From contig NZ_PPHF01000010.1 in the NCBI RefSeq assembly GCF_002904335.1, positions 124,001 to 188,000 of the forward strand: a stretch of 64,000 nt of DNA. The letters run 5' to 3'. This document shows, in pieces, positions 28,232 through 37,332 of the stretch. Under the pieces are notes generated by a model that did no database searches, had not been told where the DNA came from, and worked only from the letters and a program-made list of their open reading frames with translations. Position numbers and translations under genes: made by a program. The stretch's first letter is position 1. Each line of letters starts with the position of its first letter. Source of the DNA: Amycolatopsis sp. CA-126428 (GTDB lineage: Bacteria; Actinomycetota; Actinomycetes; Mycobacteriales; Pseudonocardiaceae).

Positions 28232-28265
28232 GAAAGGGACGAGCCCACGCGGACTCGTCCCTTTC
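28232..28265. terminator. Bidirectional terminator after the ligA operon
   Basis: GAAAGGGACGAG (28232-28243) and its exact complement CTCGTCCCTTTC (28254-28265), with a 10-nt loop, form a 12-bp stem. It serves the GNAT gene and the convergent ACT gene. Confidence 0.85.
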
Positions 28266-28286
28266 GGCGACGTGACGGGCTTCTCG

Positions 28287-28943
28287 CTAGCCGTCGAGGA
28301 CGACCGCGACGATGCCGGCGAGGTGGGCGAGCCGGGCGACCTCGGCGGCGCGGAAGTTCGGCCCGCCCGGGCGGGCGACGAGCAGCGCCTTGCCCGGCTT
28401 GCCGAGCGGGGTCGCGGCGAGCTCGGTGCCGAGCTCCTTCCACGTCTCCGGGATCCAGGCCTCCTCGCTGTCGAGGACCGTCGCGCGTTCCAGCGGCAGC
28501 CACGGCAGATCGGTGATCGGGGTCTCCGGGGCCGCGCTGGACGAGGCCAGCCGGACCGCGCCGGTCTCCGAATGTTCGACGATCATCGCCCAGCCGGCGC
28601 GCACGATCCGGGGAACGCCCTCGGCGAGGATGTCGAGGCCGGATTTCGGCTGCGCGGCGATCTCTTCCACGAGCTCGAGCTCGCGGTGCGTGTCCAGGAC
28701 GCCCGCGTAGGGACGGACCGCATCGACTTCGACGCCCTCGACACTCTCCGCTGCCGTGATCAGCGCGTCGGGCAGACGACCCGACGGGAGCTCGACCACC
28801 AGGTCGTCGACGGCGACTCCGCTGCCGCGCTCGACGACGTCCACGCTGAGGATGTCGGCGCCTACCGTGCCGAGCGCCGTGGCGACCGCGCCGAGGGTCC
28901 CCGGGCTGTCCGGAAGGAGGACCCGGATCAGGAACGACACCAC
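28287..28943 (-). CDS. ACT-domain protein (Rv3013 type)
   Basis: 218 aa. An ACT domain opens the protein ([60 protein letters not shown]); a second domain from about residue 95 resembles a degenerate GAF/ligand fold ([40 protein letters not shown]). ACT domains usually bind amino acids and regulate enzymes; the partner is unknown. The divergent position beside gatCAB is conserved in mycobacteria. Confidence 0.88.
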   Translation of the reverse strand: MVSFLIRVLLPDSPGTLGAVATALGTVGADILSVDVVERGSGVAVDDLVVELPSGRLPDALITAAESVEGVEVDAVRPYAGVLDTHRELELVEEIAAQPKSGLDILAEGVPRIVRAGWAMIVEHSETGAVRLASSSAAPETPITDLPWLPLERATVLDSEEAWIPETWKELGTELAATPLGKPGKALLVARPGGPNFRAAEVARLAHLAGIVAVVLDG

Positions 28944-29123
28944 GCGCCCCTCTCACCTCTGGCGTCCCAGCCTTGCCGTGGGACGCTCGATGCCGGTCGC
29001 CGATTGTGACAGACGCACCCGGCTCGCGGGACCTGTTGTCCGCCGGGCGGGATGTGAGCGTCGCCGGACGGCAGCCGGCTTGCGCCGGGCGTAACCCAGT
29101 CGAGTCCGCCCGCGCCGCCACCA

Positions 29124-29129
29124 TAGACT
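29124..29129 (+). promoter_or_regulatory. Candidate -10 of the gatCAB operon
   Basis: TAGACT lies 47 nt before the gatC GTG, in a 233-bp divergent gap. It would give a short 5' leader carrying the site CGGGAG. The -35 is weak. Confidence 0.4.
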
Positions 29130-29176
29130 TGCAGCTTCCGAGACAACCCGCACAGCACAACCCGGGAGTCACCCGC

Positions 29177-29476
29177 GTGCCCAACATTTCCCGAGACGAG
29201 GTCGCGCACCTCGCGAAGCTGGCCAGGCTGGCCGTGACCGACGACGAGATCGACGTCTTCGCCGGCCAGCTCGACCAGATCCTGGACTCGGTGGCCAAGG
29301 TGAGCGAGGTCGCCGCCGCCGACGTGCCGCCCACGTCGCACGCCGTGCCGCTGACGAACGTCTTCCGACAGGACGTCGTCGTCCCCGGGCTCTCGCAGCA
29401 GCAGGCGCTGGCCGGTGCGCCGGCCGCCGAAGACGGCCGTTTCCGGGTGCCGCGGATTCTGGGGGAAGAGCAGTGA
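29177..29476 (+). CDS. gatC: Asp-tRNA(Asn)/Glu-tRNA(Gln) amidotransferase subunit C
   Basis: 99 aa. [40 protein letters not shown], then the C-terminal [20 protein letters not shown] and [14 protein letters not shown] match GatC, which wraps round GatA and stabilises the GatCAB complex. The GTG at 29177, with CGGGAG upstream, fits the family's start. It overlaps gatA by four bases (GTGA). Confidence 0.96.
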   Translation: MPNISRDEVAHLAKLARLAVTDDEIDVFAGQLDQILDSVAKVSEVAAADVPPTSHAVPLTNVFRQDVVVPGLSQQQALAGAPAAEDGRFRVPRILGEEQ

Positions 29477-30990
29477 CCGAGCTCATCAAGCTGACCGCCG
29501 CGGAGCTGGCGGGCAAGATCCACTCGCGCGAGGTGTCCGCGGTCGAGGTCACGCAGGCCCACCTGGACCGGATCGCCGAGGTCGACGACCACATCCACGC
29601 GTTCCTGCACGTCGACACCGAGGGCGCGCTGGCCGCGGCCAAGGCAGTCGACGAAGGCCTCGCCGACGGTAAGGCGCCGGCGTCGCCGCTGGCCGGCGTG
29701 CCGCTCGCGCTCAAGGACGTCCTGACGACCGAGGGCGTGCCGACGACCTGTGGTTCTAAAACGCTCGAAGGCTGGCTGCCGCCGTACGACGCGACGGTGA
29801 CGCGCAAGCTGCGCGAGGCCGGCGTCGTTATTCTCGGCAAGACGAACATGGACGAGTTCGCCATGGGGTCGTCGACCGAGAACTCCGCGTACGGCCCAAC
29901 GCACAACCCGTGGGACCACGCCCGCATCCCGGGCGGGTCGGGCGGTGGCTCGTCGGCGTCGATCGCGGCGTTCGAGGCCGCCATCGCCATCGGCACCGAC
30001 ACCGGTGGGTCGATCCGGCAGCCTGGGTCCGTCACCGGCACCGTCGGGGTCAAGCCGACCTACGGCGGCGTCTCGCGGTACGGCCTTGTCGCTTTTTCGT
30101 CCTCGCTCGACCAGGCCGGGCCCTGCGCGCGGACGGTGCTCGACGCCGCCCTGCTGCACGAGGTCATCGCCGGGTACGACCCGCGGGACTCGACCTCCAT
30201 CGACACGCCGGTGCCGCCGGTGGTCGCCGCCGCCCGGCAGGGCATGACCGGTGACCTGAAGGGCATCAAGGTCGGCGTCGTGAAGGAGTTCGGCGGCGAC
30301 GGCTACCAGCCGGGCGTGCTGCGGTCGTTCCAGGCCGCGGTCGAGCAGCTGCGGGCGCTCGGCGCGGACGTCGTCGAGGTGTCTTGTCCGAATTTCGTCT
30401 ACGCGCTGCCGGCGTACTACCTGATCGCGCCGAGCGAGTGCTCGTCGAACCTCGCGCGGTTCGACGCCATGCGCTACGGCTTGCGCGTCGCCGACGACGG
30501 CACGCACAGCGCCGAAGAGGTCATGTCGCTGACGCGGGAGAAGGGCTTCGGCGCCGAGGTCAAGCGGCGGATCATGCTGGGCACCTACGCGTTGTCGTCT
30601 GGCTACTACGACGCCTACTACGGCTCGGCGCAGAAGGTGCGCACGCTGATCACGCGTGACTTCGACGCCGCCTTCGAGCAGGTCGATGTCCTCGTTTCGC
30701 CCACGACGCCGACCACGGCGTTCAAGATCGGCGAGCGCGTCGACGACCCGATGGCGATGTACCTCGCCGACCTGTGCACGATCCCGTCGAACCTCGCGGG
30801 CAACGCCGCCATGAGCGTGCCGAGCGGGCTCTCCGACGAGGACGGCCTGCCGGTCGGGCTGCAGATCATGGCCCCGGCGCTCGCCGACGACCGGCTCTAC
30901 CGGGTCGGCGCCGCCTACGAGGCCGCCCGTGACGCCGCCGCCGGTGGGGCGCTCATCCACAAGGTCCCGGAGCTGGGAGGAACGAAGTGA
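29473..30990 (+). CDS. gatA: Glutamyl-tRNA(Gln) amidotransferase subunit A
   Basis: 505 aa. Amidase-signature enzyme that releases ammonia from glutamine. The catalytic Lys is in [20 protein letters not shown]. The Gly/Ser-rich block [34 protein letters not shown] carries the cis-Ser and nucleophile Ser. Other typical segments: [20 protein letters not shown] and [20 protein letters not shown]. Ammonia is channelled to GatB for transamidation of Glu-tRNA(Gln). The start GTG overlaps the gatC stop and the end overlaps gatB in the same GTGA manner. Confidence 0.98.
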   Translation: MTELIKLTAAELAGKIHSREVSAVEVTQAHLDRIAEVDDHIHAFLHVDTEGALAAAKAVDEGLADGKAPASPLAGVPLALKDVLTTEGVPTTCGSKTLEGWLPPYDATVTRKLREAGVVILGKTNMDEFAMGSSTENSAYGPTHNPWDHARIPGGSGGGSSASIAAFEAAIAIGTDTGGSIRQPGSVTGTVGVKPTYGGVSRYGLVAFSSSLDQAGPCARTVLDAALLHEVIAGYDPRDSTSIDTPVPPVVAAARQGMTGDLKGIKVGVVKEFGGDGYQPGVLRSFQAAVEQLRALGADVVEVSCPNFVYALPAYYLIAPSECSSNLARFDAMRYGLRVADDGTHSAEEVMSLTREKGFGAEVKRRIMLGTYALSSGYYDAYYGSAQKVRTLITRDFDAAFEQVDVLVSPTTPTTAFKIGERVDDPMAMYLADLCTIPSNLAGNAAMSVPSGLSDEDGLPVGLQIMAPALADDRLYRVGAAYEAARDAAAGGALIHKVPELGGTK

Positions 30991-32492
30991 CTGCCGTGGC
31001 CGAGTTGATGGACTACGCCGACGTCGTCGAGCGGTTCGACCCCGTGCTCGGGCTTGAGGTGCATGTCGAGCTGAACACGCTCACGAAGATGTTCTGCGGC
31101 TGCCCGAACGAGTTCGGCGGCGAGCCGAACACGAAGGTCTGCCCGACCTGCCTGGGCCTGCCCGGGGCGCTGCCGGCCGTCAACGGCAAGGCCGTCGAGG
31201 GGGCCATCCGGATCGGTCTCGCGCTGAACTGCGAAATCGCCGAGTGGTGCCGGTTCGCGCGGAAGAACTACTTCTACCCGGACATGCCGAAAAACTTCCA
31301 GACCTCGCAGTACGACGAGCCGATCGCCTTCAACGGCTACCTCGACGTCACGCTCGACGACGGCGAGGTCGTGCGCGTGGAGATCGAGCGCGCGCACATG
31401 GAGGAGGACACCGGCAAGTCGCTGCACGTCGGCGGCGCCACCGGGCGGATCCACGGCGCCGAGCACTCGCTGCTCGACTACAACCGGGCCGGCGTGCCGC
31501 TGATCGAAATCGTGACGAAGCCGATCGAGGGCACCGGTGAGCGGGCTCCCGAGGTCGCACGGGCGTACGTGAGCGCGCTGCGGGACCTGCTTCGCGCGCT
31601 CGACGTGTCCGACGTCCGGATGGACCAGGGCTCGCTGCGGTGTGACGCGAACGTCTCGCTGATGGCGAAGGACGCGACCGAGTTCGGGACCCGGACCGAG
31701 ACGAAGAACGTCAACTCGCTGCGCAGCGTCGAGCGCGCCGTCCGCTACGAAATGACGCGGCAGGCGGCCATCCTCGCCGAGGGCGGTTCGATCAAGCAGG
31801 AGACGCGGCACTTCCAGGAGGCCGACGGCACCACGTCGCCGGGCCGGACGAAGGAGACCGCCGAGGACTACCGGTACTTCCCGGAGCCCGATCTGGTCCC
31901 GATCGCGCCGTCGCGAGAATGGGTCGAGGAGCTGCGCGGGACGCTGCCGGAGATGCCTTCCGAACGGCGGAAGCGGATCCAGCAGGAATGGTCGCTTTCC
32001 GACGAAGCCCTGCGTGACCTGCTGAACGTCGGTGCCGTCGAGCTCGTCGCGGCCACCGTCGAGGCCGGCGCGTCGCCCGATGACGCCCGTGGCTGGTGGG
32101 TCAACACCCTCGCCCAGGAGGCCAACGCCCGCGAGGTCGAGCTGTCCGAGCTGGCGATCACGCCGGCTCAGGTGGCCGAGGTAATCGGGCTGGTGACGTC
32201 CGGCGAGCTGACGAACAAGCTGGCGAAGGAAGTCGTCCAGGGCGTGCTCGCCGGCGAGGGCGAGCCGCGGGAAGTCGTCGAGAAGCGCGGGCTGAAGGTC
32301 GTCTCGGACGACTCGGCGTTGCTCGTGGCGATCGATGAGGCCCTCGCGGCGCAGCCGGACGTCGCGGAAAAGATCCGTGGCGGGAAGGTCGCCGCGGCGG
32401 GCGCGATCGTCGGCGCGGTCATGAAGGCGACCAAGGGGCAGGCCGACGCCAAGCGGGTCCGTGAGCTGATCATCGAGCGCGTCGGTTCCTGA
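30987..32492 (+). CDS. gatB: Asp-tRNA(Asn)/Glu-tRNA(Gln) amidotransferase subunit B
   Basis: 501 aa. It activates the tRNA-bound carboxylate with ATP and transfers ammonia from GatA. Visible: [20 protein letters not shown] with the first zinc Cys residues, [40 protein letters not shown], the EIVTKPIEG loop, [20 protein letters not shown] and a C-terminal YqeY-like tRNA-binding tail. GGGAGG precedes the GTG at 30987. Last gene of gatCAB. Its presence implies Gln-tRNA and perhaps Asn-tRNA are made by the indirect route. Confidence 0.98.
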   Translation: MTAVAELMDYADVVERFDPVLGLEVHVELNTLTKMFCGCPNEFGGEPNTKVCPTCLGLPGALPAVNGKAVEGAIRIGLALNCEIAEWCRFARKNYFYPDMPKNFQTSQYDEPIAFNGYLDVTLDDGEVVRVEIERAHMEEDTGKSLHVGGATGRIHGAEHSLLDYNRAGVPLIEIVTKPIEGTGERAPEVARAYVSALRDLLRALDVSDVRMDQGSLRCDANVSLMAKDATEFGTRTETKNVNSLRSVERAVRYEMTRQAAILAEGGSIKQETRHFQEADGTTSPGRTKETAEDYRYFPEPDLVPIAPSREWVEELRGTLPEMPSERRKRIQQEWSLSDEALRDLLNVGAVELVAATVEAGASPDDARGWWVNTLAQEANAREVELSELAITPAQVAEVIGLVTSGELTNKLAKEVVQGVLAGEGEPREVVEKRGLKVVSDDSALLVAIDEALAAQPDVAEKIRGGKVAAAGAIVGAVMKATKGQADAKRVRELIIERVGS

Positions 32493-32500
32493 CCGGTTTC

Positions 32501-33031
32501 ATGACACGACCGGGATTCGTCAAAAGCGTCACCTGGCGCGAGTGGCTCGGCCTAGCGGCCGGGCTGCTCGCGTTGGGCTCGACGTTCCTGCCGTGGACCA
32601 CGCTGACCGCTACCAGGCCCGATATCGAGAGCATCCTCGCGCAGCTGCCCCACGGTGACGTCGTCCGCGACGCCTGGCACTCCAGCTTCTTCTCCTGGTG
32701 CCCGCCGCTGCCGTTGCTGCTGGCCGGGCTGGTCGTGGTCGTTTTCGGGCGAATCCGGACCCTGCGGTTCAGCGGCCTGCCGCAGCTGTGGCTGGTGGTC
32801 GCCGCGGCGTCGCTGCTGCTGATGGTGCTGGGCTGGGTCACCCTGGACTGGGAGTTCGACGCCGATCAGCGCGGCATCTTCGAGGCCGCTGGGGTCGCCA
32901 TCGGACCCGGCCTGGGCCGGGTCCTCGGGCTGTTCGCGGCGCTGGTGTCCGGTGTTGCCGCTTTCCTGGACATGCGGGCGATGCGGGCCGAGAGCCGTCA
33001 GCCGCGGAAGACCCGCAGCAAGAGCGGCTGA
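32501..33031 (+). CDS. Four-helix membrane protein of unknown function
   Basis: 176 aa. Hydrophobic segments at about residues 14-31 (LGLAAGLLALGSTFLPW), 65-84 (PPLPLLLAGLVVVVFG), 93-112 (LPQLWLVVAAASLLLMVLGW) and 135-157 (GLGRVLGLFAALVSGVAAFL), ending in a basic tail. No domain recognised. Its ATG is nine bases after the gatB stop, so it may be read through from the gat operon. Confidence 0.72.
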   Translation: MTRPGFVKSVTWREWLGLAAGLLALGSTFLPWTTLTATRPDIESILAQLPHGDVVRDAWHSSFFSWCPPLPLLLAGLVVVVFGRIRTLRFSGLPQLWLVVAAASLLLMVLGWVTLDWEFDADQRGIFEAAGVAIGPGLGRVLGLFAALVSGVAAFLDMRAMRAESRQPRKTRSKSG

Positions 33032-33195
33032 TCTTCGTGGGCGCGCGGACCGCTTGGGTGCGAAGTACCTCAGCGGCGCTCGGCCCACTTCGGTAAGAGT
33101 CCTACCGCTGGAGAATTTCCGACGGGCTGCGGGAGTCGTCCGACCGGTTGATCGCGGCCGCTGACAACGTTGACATCGTAGTTGCCCGTTGCATG

Positions 33196-33209
33196 AGAAA
33201 GCGCTTTCT
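33196..33209. promoter_or_regulatory. LacI-type operator, site 1
   Basis: AGAAAGCGCTTTCT is a perfect 14-bp palindrome with the GCGC centre typical of LacI/GalR/CcpA-family operators. It lies 110 bp before the first gene of the oxidoreductase cassette, within a 288-bp gap that contains no other recognisable feature. Confidence 0.7.
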
Positions 33210-33319
33210 GGAACGGTCGGAGACGCGCAGCCCGGGACGCGGAGATCGCCGTCCCGTGGGTGGCGGGCGGCGCGGACAGGCGCTGCTGGGGCGCCGGAGG
33301 CCGTGGAGGGAGACCCGGG

Positions 33320-34414
33320 TTGGCTCAGGGAAAGCGCTTACGGGTGGCCGTCACCGGAACCGGGGCCATCGCGGAGAGCCACCGGACCGCCTTCGAGGTC
33401 CACCACGAAGACGTCGACATCGTGGCCGCCGCCGACGTCGATGAGGCACGGGTGGCCGCGTTCTGCGCCGGGACCGAGCACGCCAAGCCCTACCGCGACC
33501 TGGGCACCCTGCTCGCCGAGCAGGAACCGGACCTCGTCTCGATCTGCACGCCGCCGAGCCTGCACGTCGAGCAGACGAAGAGGGCGCTCGAGAGCGGGGC
33601 CTGGGTCTGGTGCGAGAAGCCGCCGTGCCGGTCGCTCGCCGAATACGACGAGATAACCGTTGCCGAACGGGACGGGGGCCCGTACGCCGCCTTCGTCTAC
33701 CAGCAGCGGTCCGGCTCGGCCGCCGCGCACTTCCGGGACCTGCTCGCGGGCGGGGAGCTGGGGCGCCCGCTCGTCGCGCACTGCCAGACCACCTGGTACC
33801 GCGATGCCGCCTACTACGCGGTGCCGTGGCGGGGGCGCTGGGAGACCGAGGGCGGCGGGCCGGCCATGGGCCACGGCATCCACCAGATGGATCTGCTGCT
33901 CCACCTGCTCGGCGACTGGGCCGAGGTGCGCGCGATGACCGCTCGGCTGGTGCACGACGTCGAGACCGAGGACGTCTCCACCGCGCTGGTCCGGTTCGAG
34001 TCGGGGGCGCTGGCGACCGTCGTCAACAGCGTCCTGTCGCCGGACGAAGTGAGCCGGATCCGGATCGACTGCGAGCTCGCCACCGCGGAGCTCACCCACC
34101 TCTACGGGTACGGCGTCAAGGACTGGCGCTACACCCCGGCGCCGCACGTCGCCGGGGATGCCGTCGAACGCTGGCACACCCCGGCCGACGACGTCGGCAG
34201 CTCGCACGCCGCTGCGTTCACGCCCATCCTCGCCGCCCACCGGGCCGGACGGCGGCCGCCGTGCAGCGGGGACGACGGGCGGCAGGTGCTGGAGTTCGTC
34301 GCCGCGCTGTACAAGTCCGCGTCCACCGGGCTCGGGGTGCGCCGCGGGGAGATCGGGCCGGATGATGCCTTTTACCGCTCGATGGCCGGTGCCGCGACAG
34401 GAGCCCGCCAATGA
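33320..34414 (+). CDS. Gfo/Idh/MocA-family oxidoreductase (cassette gene 1)
   Basis: 364 aa. Rossmann start LRVAVTGTGAIAESHRTAFE, the EKP motif as WCEKPPCRSLAEYDEI and a C-terminal substrate domain with GGGPAMGHGIHQMDLLLHLL (the conserved His). It likely oxidises or reduces a sugar or sugar derivative with NAD(P). The TTG at 33320 is taken as start because GGAGGG (33305-33310) precedes it; the GTG at 33344 is the alternative. A second LacI-like half-palindrome overlaps codons 4-7. It overlaps the next gene (ATGA). Confidence 0.9.
   Translation: MAQGKRLRVAVTGTGAIAESHRTAFEVHHEDVDIVAAADVDEARVAAFCAGTEHAKPYRDLGTLLAEQEPDLVSICTPPSLHVEQTKRALESGAWVWCEKPPCRSLAEYDEITVAERDGGPYAAFVYQQRSGSAAAHFRDLLAGGELGRPLVAHCQTTWYRDAAYYAVPWRGRWETEGGGPAMGHGIHQMDLLLHLLGDWAEVRAMTARLVHDVETEDVSTALVRFESGALATVVNSVLSPDEVSRIRIDCELATAELTHLYGYGVKDWRYTPAPHVAGDAVERWHTPADDVGSSHAAAFTPILAAHRAGRRPPCSGDDGRQVLEFVAALYKSASTGLGVRRGEIGPDDAFYRSMAGAATGARQ
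33330..33341. promoter_or_regulatory. LacI-type operator-like site 2, inside coding start
   Basis: GAAAGCGCTTAC shares the AAAGCGCTT core with site 1 and lies 133 bp from it (centre to centre). It is in the first codons of the first oxidoreductase gene, where an auxiliary operator for DNA looping could be. It may be chance. Confidence 0.4.
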
Positions 34415-35331
34415 GTGCGGCGATCACGGTGACCCACCGGCACGGCGAGCGCGTTTCCGTCGAAGCGGGCGGCGTCCAGCTGATGTCCTACGTGTACAAG
34501 CCCGACCCGGTGGCCTTCGAGTCGTGCAAGCCCTACGCCCACCCGCTGCGGACCCTGGGCGGCCGGCGCGTCAGCGGGTACCGGCCCGCCGACCACCGGT
34601 GGCACAAGGGCCTGCAGATGACGTCGAGCCACCTGTCCGGGCAGAATTTCTGGGGCGGCCACACCTACGTCCCCGGCGACTGGTACCAGGAGCTGCCCGA
34701 CCGCATCGGTTCCATGCGGCACGACGGATTCGCCGGCTTCACCGTCGGACGCGACCGGCTGAGCTTCGCCGAGGACCTCACCTGGATCGCCAACGGCGGG
34801 GACGAGTGGGCGCGGGAGCGGCGCGACATCGTCGTCCACTCGGTCGAGCCGGACGAAGGGGCCTGGGCGCTCGACTGGGGTATCGAGCTGACCAACCTCC
34901 GCGACACCTCGCTCGTGTTCGGCAGCCCGACCACCGCCGGCCGCGAGCGGGCCGGGTACACCGGCCTGCACTGGCGGGGGCCCCGGGACTTCGGCGGCGG
35001 CCAGGTCCTGGGCCCCGGCGACCTCGAGGGCGAGGCGATGATGGGCGCGCAGGCGCCGTGGCTCGCGTTCGTGGGCGAGCACGACGACGTCGACGCGCAT
35101 TCGACGCTGGTCTTCGCCCATGCGCCAGAAAACGACAAGGCGATCCACGAGTCGCACTGGTTCGTGCGGGCCGAGGAGGCACCCATGGTCGCCTTCTCGT
35201 GGGCGTTTTTTGACGAATTCGAACTGCCGCCGGGCGAAAGCTTCGCCTACCGGTACCGGATCGTCGTCGCCGATGGAGCCTGGGACCGCGACCGGGTGAC
35301 CCGCTACCTCGACGGGCACGGGTGGTCATGA
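34411..35331 (+). CDS. DUF6807 / PmoA-like protein (cassette gene 2)
   Basis: 306 aa. Database entries often label this family methane-oxygenase PmoA, which is a misnomer, as it is a soluble beta-rich protein. Seen: MSYVYKPDPVAFESCKPYAH, PLRTLGGRRVSGYRPADHRW, HKGLQMTSSHLSGQNFWGGH, RAGYTGLHWRGPRDFGGG, several conserved His and Trp residues and no membrane helix. Family members lie next to Gfo/Idh dehydrogenases in carbohydrate loci, so a sugar-processing enzyme is plausible (inference). Start ATG overlaps the preceding stop. Confidence 0.82.
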   Translation: MSAAITVTHRHGERVSVEAGGVQLMSYVYKPDPVAFESCKPYAHPLRTLGGRRVSGYRPADHRWHKGLQMTSSHLSGQNFWGGHTYVPGDWYQELPDRIGSMRHDGFAGFTVGRDRLSFAEDLTWIANGGDEWARERRDIVVHSVEPDEGAWALDWGIELTNLRDTSLVFGSPTTAGRERAGYTGLHWRGPRDFGGGQVLGPGDLEGEAMMGAQAPWLAFVGEHDDVDAHSTLVFAHAPENDKAIHESHWFVRAEEAPMVAFSWAFFDEFELPPGESFAYRYRIVVADGAWDRDRVTRYLDGHGWS

Positions 35332-36050
35332 ACGATTTTCCGCTACCGGGTGGCATCGGCGTCTCGCACCTGCGCGCCTACGACTGGGCGGCCGAGGACG
35401 GCGTCTGCGGCGGCAGCCCGCACCTCCACCTCGCCTGCACCGAGGCCTACGTCGTCACCGGGGGCCGGGGTGCCGTCCAGACCCTGAGTGTCGGCGGCTA
35501 CGCGGAGACGCCTCTGACGGCCGGAGTCATCGCGTGGTTTGCGCCCGGCACCGTGCACCGGATGGTGCAGGACGACGACCTGCGCGTCACGGTCCTGATG
35601 CAGAACAGCGGGCTGCCGGAAGCCGGGGATGCCGTCTTCACCTTCCCGCCCGAGGTGCTCGCCGACGCGGCCGCCTACGCCGAGGCCGCGGCGTTGCCGA
35701 AAACCGACGACGCCGCGCGGCAGCGGCGTGACCTGGCTATTCGCGGGTACCTGCCGTTGCGGGACGCCCTGCGGGACGGCGATCCGGAACCGTTGCGGGC
35801 ATTCCACCGGGCGGCCGTCGCGCTCGTCGCGCCGAAGGTCGCAGAGTGGGTACCGCGCTGGCAGGCCGGGGCACTGCGGGCCGCCGAACTGACCGGGGCG
35901 CACCTCAAGGCGCTCGCCGACGGCGACGGGAGCCACCTCGACCGGTCCGGCCTGCGGGTCGCGACGCCGTCGAACCCGGACGGCTACGGCATGTGCGGCC
36001 GCCGGGCCGAATACGACATCCCGCTCGACCAGGAAGGTTTGCAGAGATGA
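35328..36050 (+). CDS. Cupin-domain protein (cassette gene 3)
   Basis: 240 aa. The N-terminal half is a cupin barrel: GGSPHLHLACTEAYVVTGGR (metal ligands His, His, Glu) and the second motif PLTAGVIAWFAPGTVHRMVQ (Pro-Gly-x-x-His). The C-terminal half is helical with LRAFHRAAVALVAPKVAEWV. It may be a sugar isomerase or lyase, or a sensor protein. It is placed by an ATGA overlap between the DUF6807 gene and the second oxidoreductase gene. The GTG at 35322 is in frame but ATG 35328 matches the overlap pattern of the cassette. Confidence 0.82.
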   Translation: MNDFPLPGGIGVSHLRAYDWAAEDGVCGGSPHLHLACTEAYVVTGGRGAVQTLSVGGYAETPLTAGVIAWFAPGTVHRMVQDDDLRVTVLMQNSGLPEAGDAVFTFPPEVLADAAAYAEAAALPKTDDAARQRRDLAIRGYLPLRDALRDGDPEPLRAFHRAAVALVAPKVAEWVPRWQAGALRAAELTGAHLKALADGDGSHLDRSGLRVATPSNPDGYGMCGRRAEYDIPLDQEGLQR

Positions 36051-37189
36051 ACCAGTCCAGCATCGGAGTGCTCCTCAACGGGGTGACGGGCCGGATGGGC
36101 TACCGGCAGCACCTGCTCCGGTCGGTCCTGGCGATCCGCGAACAGGGTGGCGTCGCCCTCCCGGACGGCAGCCGCGTGCAGCTCGAGCCCATCCTCGCCG
36201 GGCGCAGTGCCGCGAAGCTCAAGGACCTCGCCGACCGCCACGGCCTGACGGCGTGGACCACCGACCCCGGCTCCGCGCTGCAGGACGTCGAGATCTACTT
36301 CGACGCGCAGCTGACGTCGGCGCGCGAGCCGTCGGTGCGGGAAGCCATCGCGGCCGGCAAGCACGTCTACGCCGAAAAGCCCCTCGCCGAGACGCTGCCG
36401 GCGGCGCTGGAGCTGGCCGGGCTCGCGCGGGACGCCGGGATCTGCCACGGCGTCGTGCACGACAAGCTGTTCCTGCCCGGGCTGCTCAAGCTGCGGCGGC
36501 TGATCGACGGCGGGTTCTTCGGGCGGATCCTGTCGGTGCGCGGCGAGTTCGGCTACTGGGTGTTCGAGGGCGACTGGCAGGAGGCGCAGCGCCCGAGCTG
36601 GAACTACCGTGCGGAGGACGGCGGCGGGATCGTGCTCGACATGTTCTGCCACTGGAACTACGTGCTCGAGAACCTCTTCGGCCGCGTCTCGGCGGTGACG
36701 GCGAAGGCGGTGACGCACATCCCGCGCCGCTGGGACGAGCAGGGGGAGGCGTACGCGGCGACGGCGGACGACGCCGCGTACGGCATCTTCGAACTGGAGT
36801 CGGGGGTCATCGCCCAGATCAACTCGTCGTGGTCGACGCGGGTTTTCCGTGACGAACTGGTCGAGTTCCAGGTCGACGGCACCGAGGGCAGCGCGGTCGC
36901 CGGGCTGCGGCGCTGCCGCGTCCAGCACCGCTCGGCGACGCCGAAGCCCGTCTGGAACCCGGACCTGCCGGCGACCGAGCCGTTCCGCGACCAGTGGCAG
37001 GAGGTGCCGGACAACGCCGAATTCGACAACGGCTTCAAGGCGCAGTGGGAGGAGTTCGTGCGGGACGTGGTCGCCGGACGGCAACACCGGTACGACTTCT
37101 TCTCGGCCGCCCGCGGTCTGCAGGTGGCGGAGGCCGGGCTGACGTCGTCGGCCGAAGGGCGGCGGGTGGAGCTGAAGCCGCTGAGCTGA
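36047..37189 (+). CDS. Gfo/Idh/MocA-family oxidoreductase (cassette gene 4)
   Basis: 380 aa. IGVLLNGVTGRMGYRQHLLR is a variant Rossmann loop (GVTGRMG); HVYAEKPLAETLPAALELAG carries the EKP motif; CHGVVHDKLFLPGLLKLRRL, YRAEDGGGIVLDMFCHWNYV with the conserved His, and a beta-sheet substrate domain follow. It is unlike gene 1 in loop and length, so the two probably catalyse different steps, for example an oxidation and a later reduction on the same sugar skeleton (inference). It is the last of four ATGA-coupled genes. A hairpin follows at 37272-37290. Confidence 0.9.
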   Translation: MNQSSIGVLLNGVTGRMGYRQHLLRSVLAIREQGGVALPDGSRVQLEPILAGRSAAKLKDLADRHGLTAWTTDPGSALQDVEIYFDAQLTSAREPSVREAIAAGKHVYAEKPLAETLPAALELAGLARDAGICHGVVHDKLFLPGLLKLRRLIDGGFFGRILSVRGEFGYWVFEGDWQEAQRPSWNYRAEDGGGIVLDMFCHWNYVLENLFGRVSAVTAKAVTHIPRRWDEQGEAYAATADDAAYGIFELESGVIAQINSSWSTRVFRDELVEFQVDGTEGSAVAGLRRCRVQHRSATPKPVWNPDLPATEPFRDQWQEVPDNAEFDNGFKAQWEEFVRDVVAGRQHRYDFFSAARGLQVAEAGLTSSAEGRRVELKPLS

Positions 37190-37271
37190 CGGTCGGCGGA
37201 CGACCGCGGTTCGGCACCGGCTGCGGTAGTGCGGGGACCGGTTGGGTGGTGGTCGCGCGCGGCCGGTCCTG

Positions 37272-37290
37272 GACCCGCGCGGCGCGGGTC
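37272..37290. terminator. Short hairpin between convergent genes
   Basis: GACCCGCG-CGG-CGCGGGTC: an 8-bp perfect stem with a 3-nt loop, 83 bp after the cassette and 43 bp from the convergent lipoprotein gene. There is no T run, so the strength is uncertain. Confidence 0.5.
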
Positions 37291-37332
37291 ATGCCGTGGT
37301 CGATAATCGGCGACTGGTGAAAAACTCGCAGG

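Noticed and set aside
33260..33319. Earlier start (ATG 33260) for the first cassette oxidoreductase
   Set aside because: The extra 20 residues are Gly/Arg-rich without family likeness, while GGAGGG sits correctly before the TTG at 33320.
34411..35331. Particulate methane monooxygenase subunit A
   Set aside because: The PmoA label for this family is a database misnomer. The protein has no membrane helices or copper-site pattern and lies with sugar oxidoreductases.
37190..37332. tRNA gene after the cassette
   Set aside because: The GC-rich hairpins do not form a cloverleaf and no T-loop GTTCRANYC block was found.
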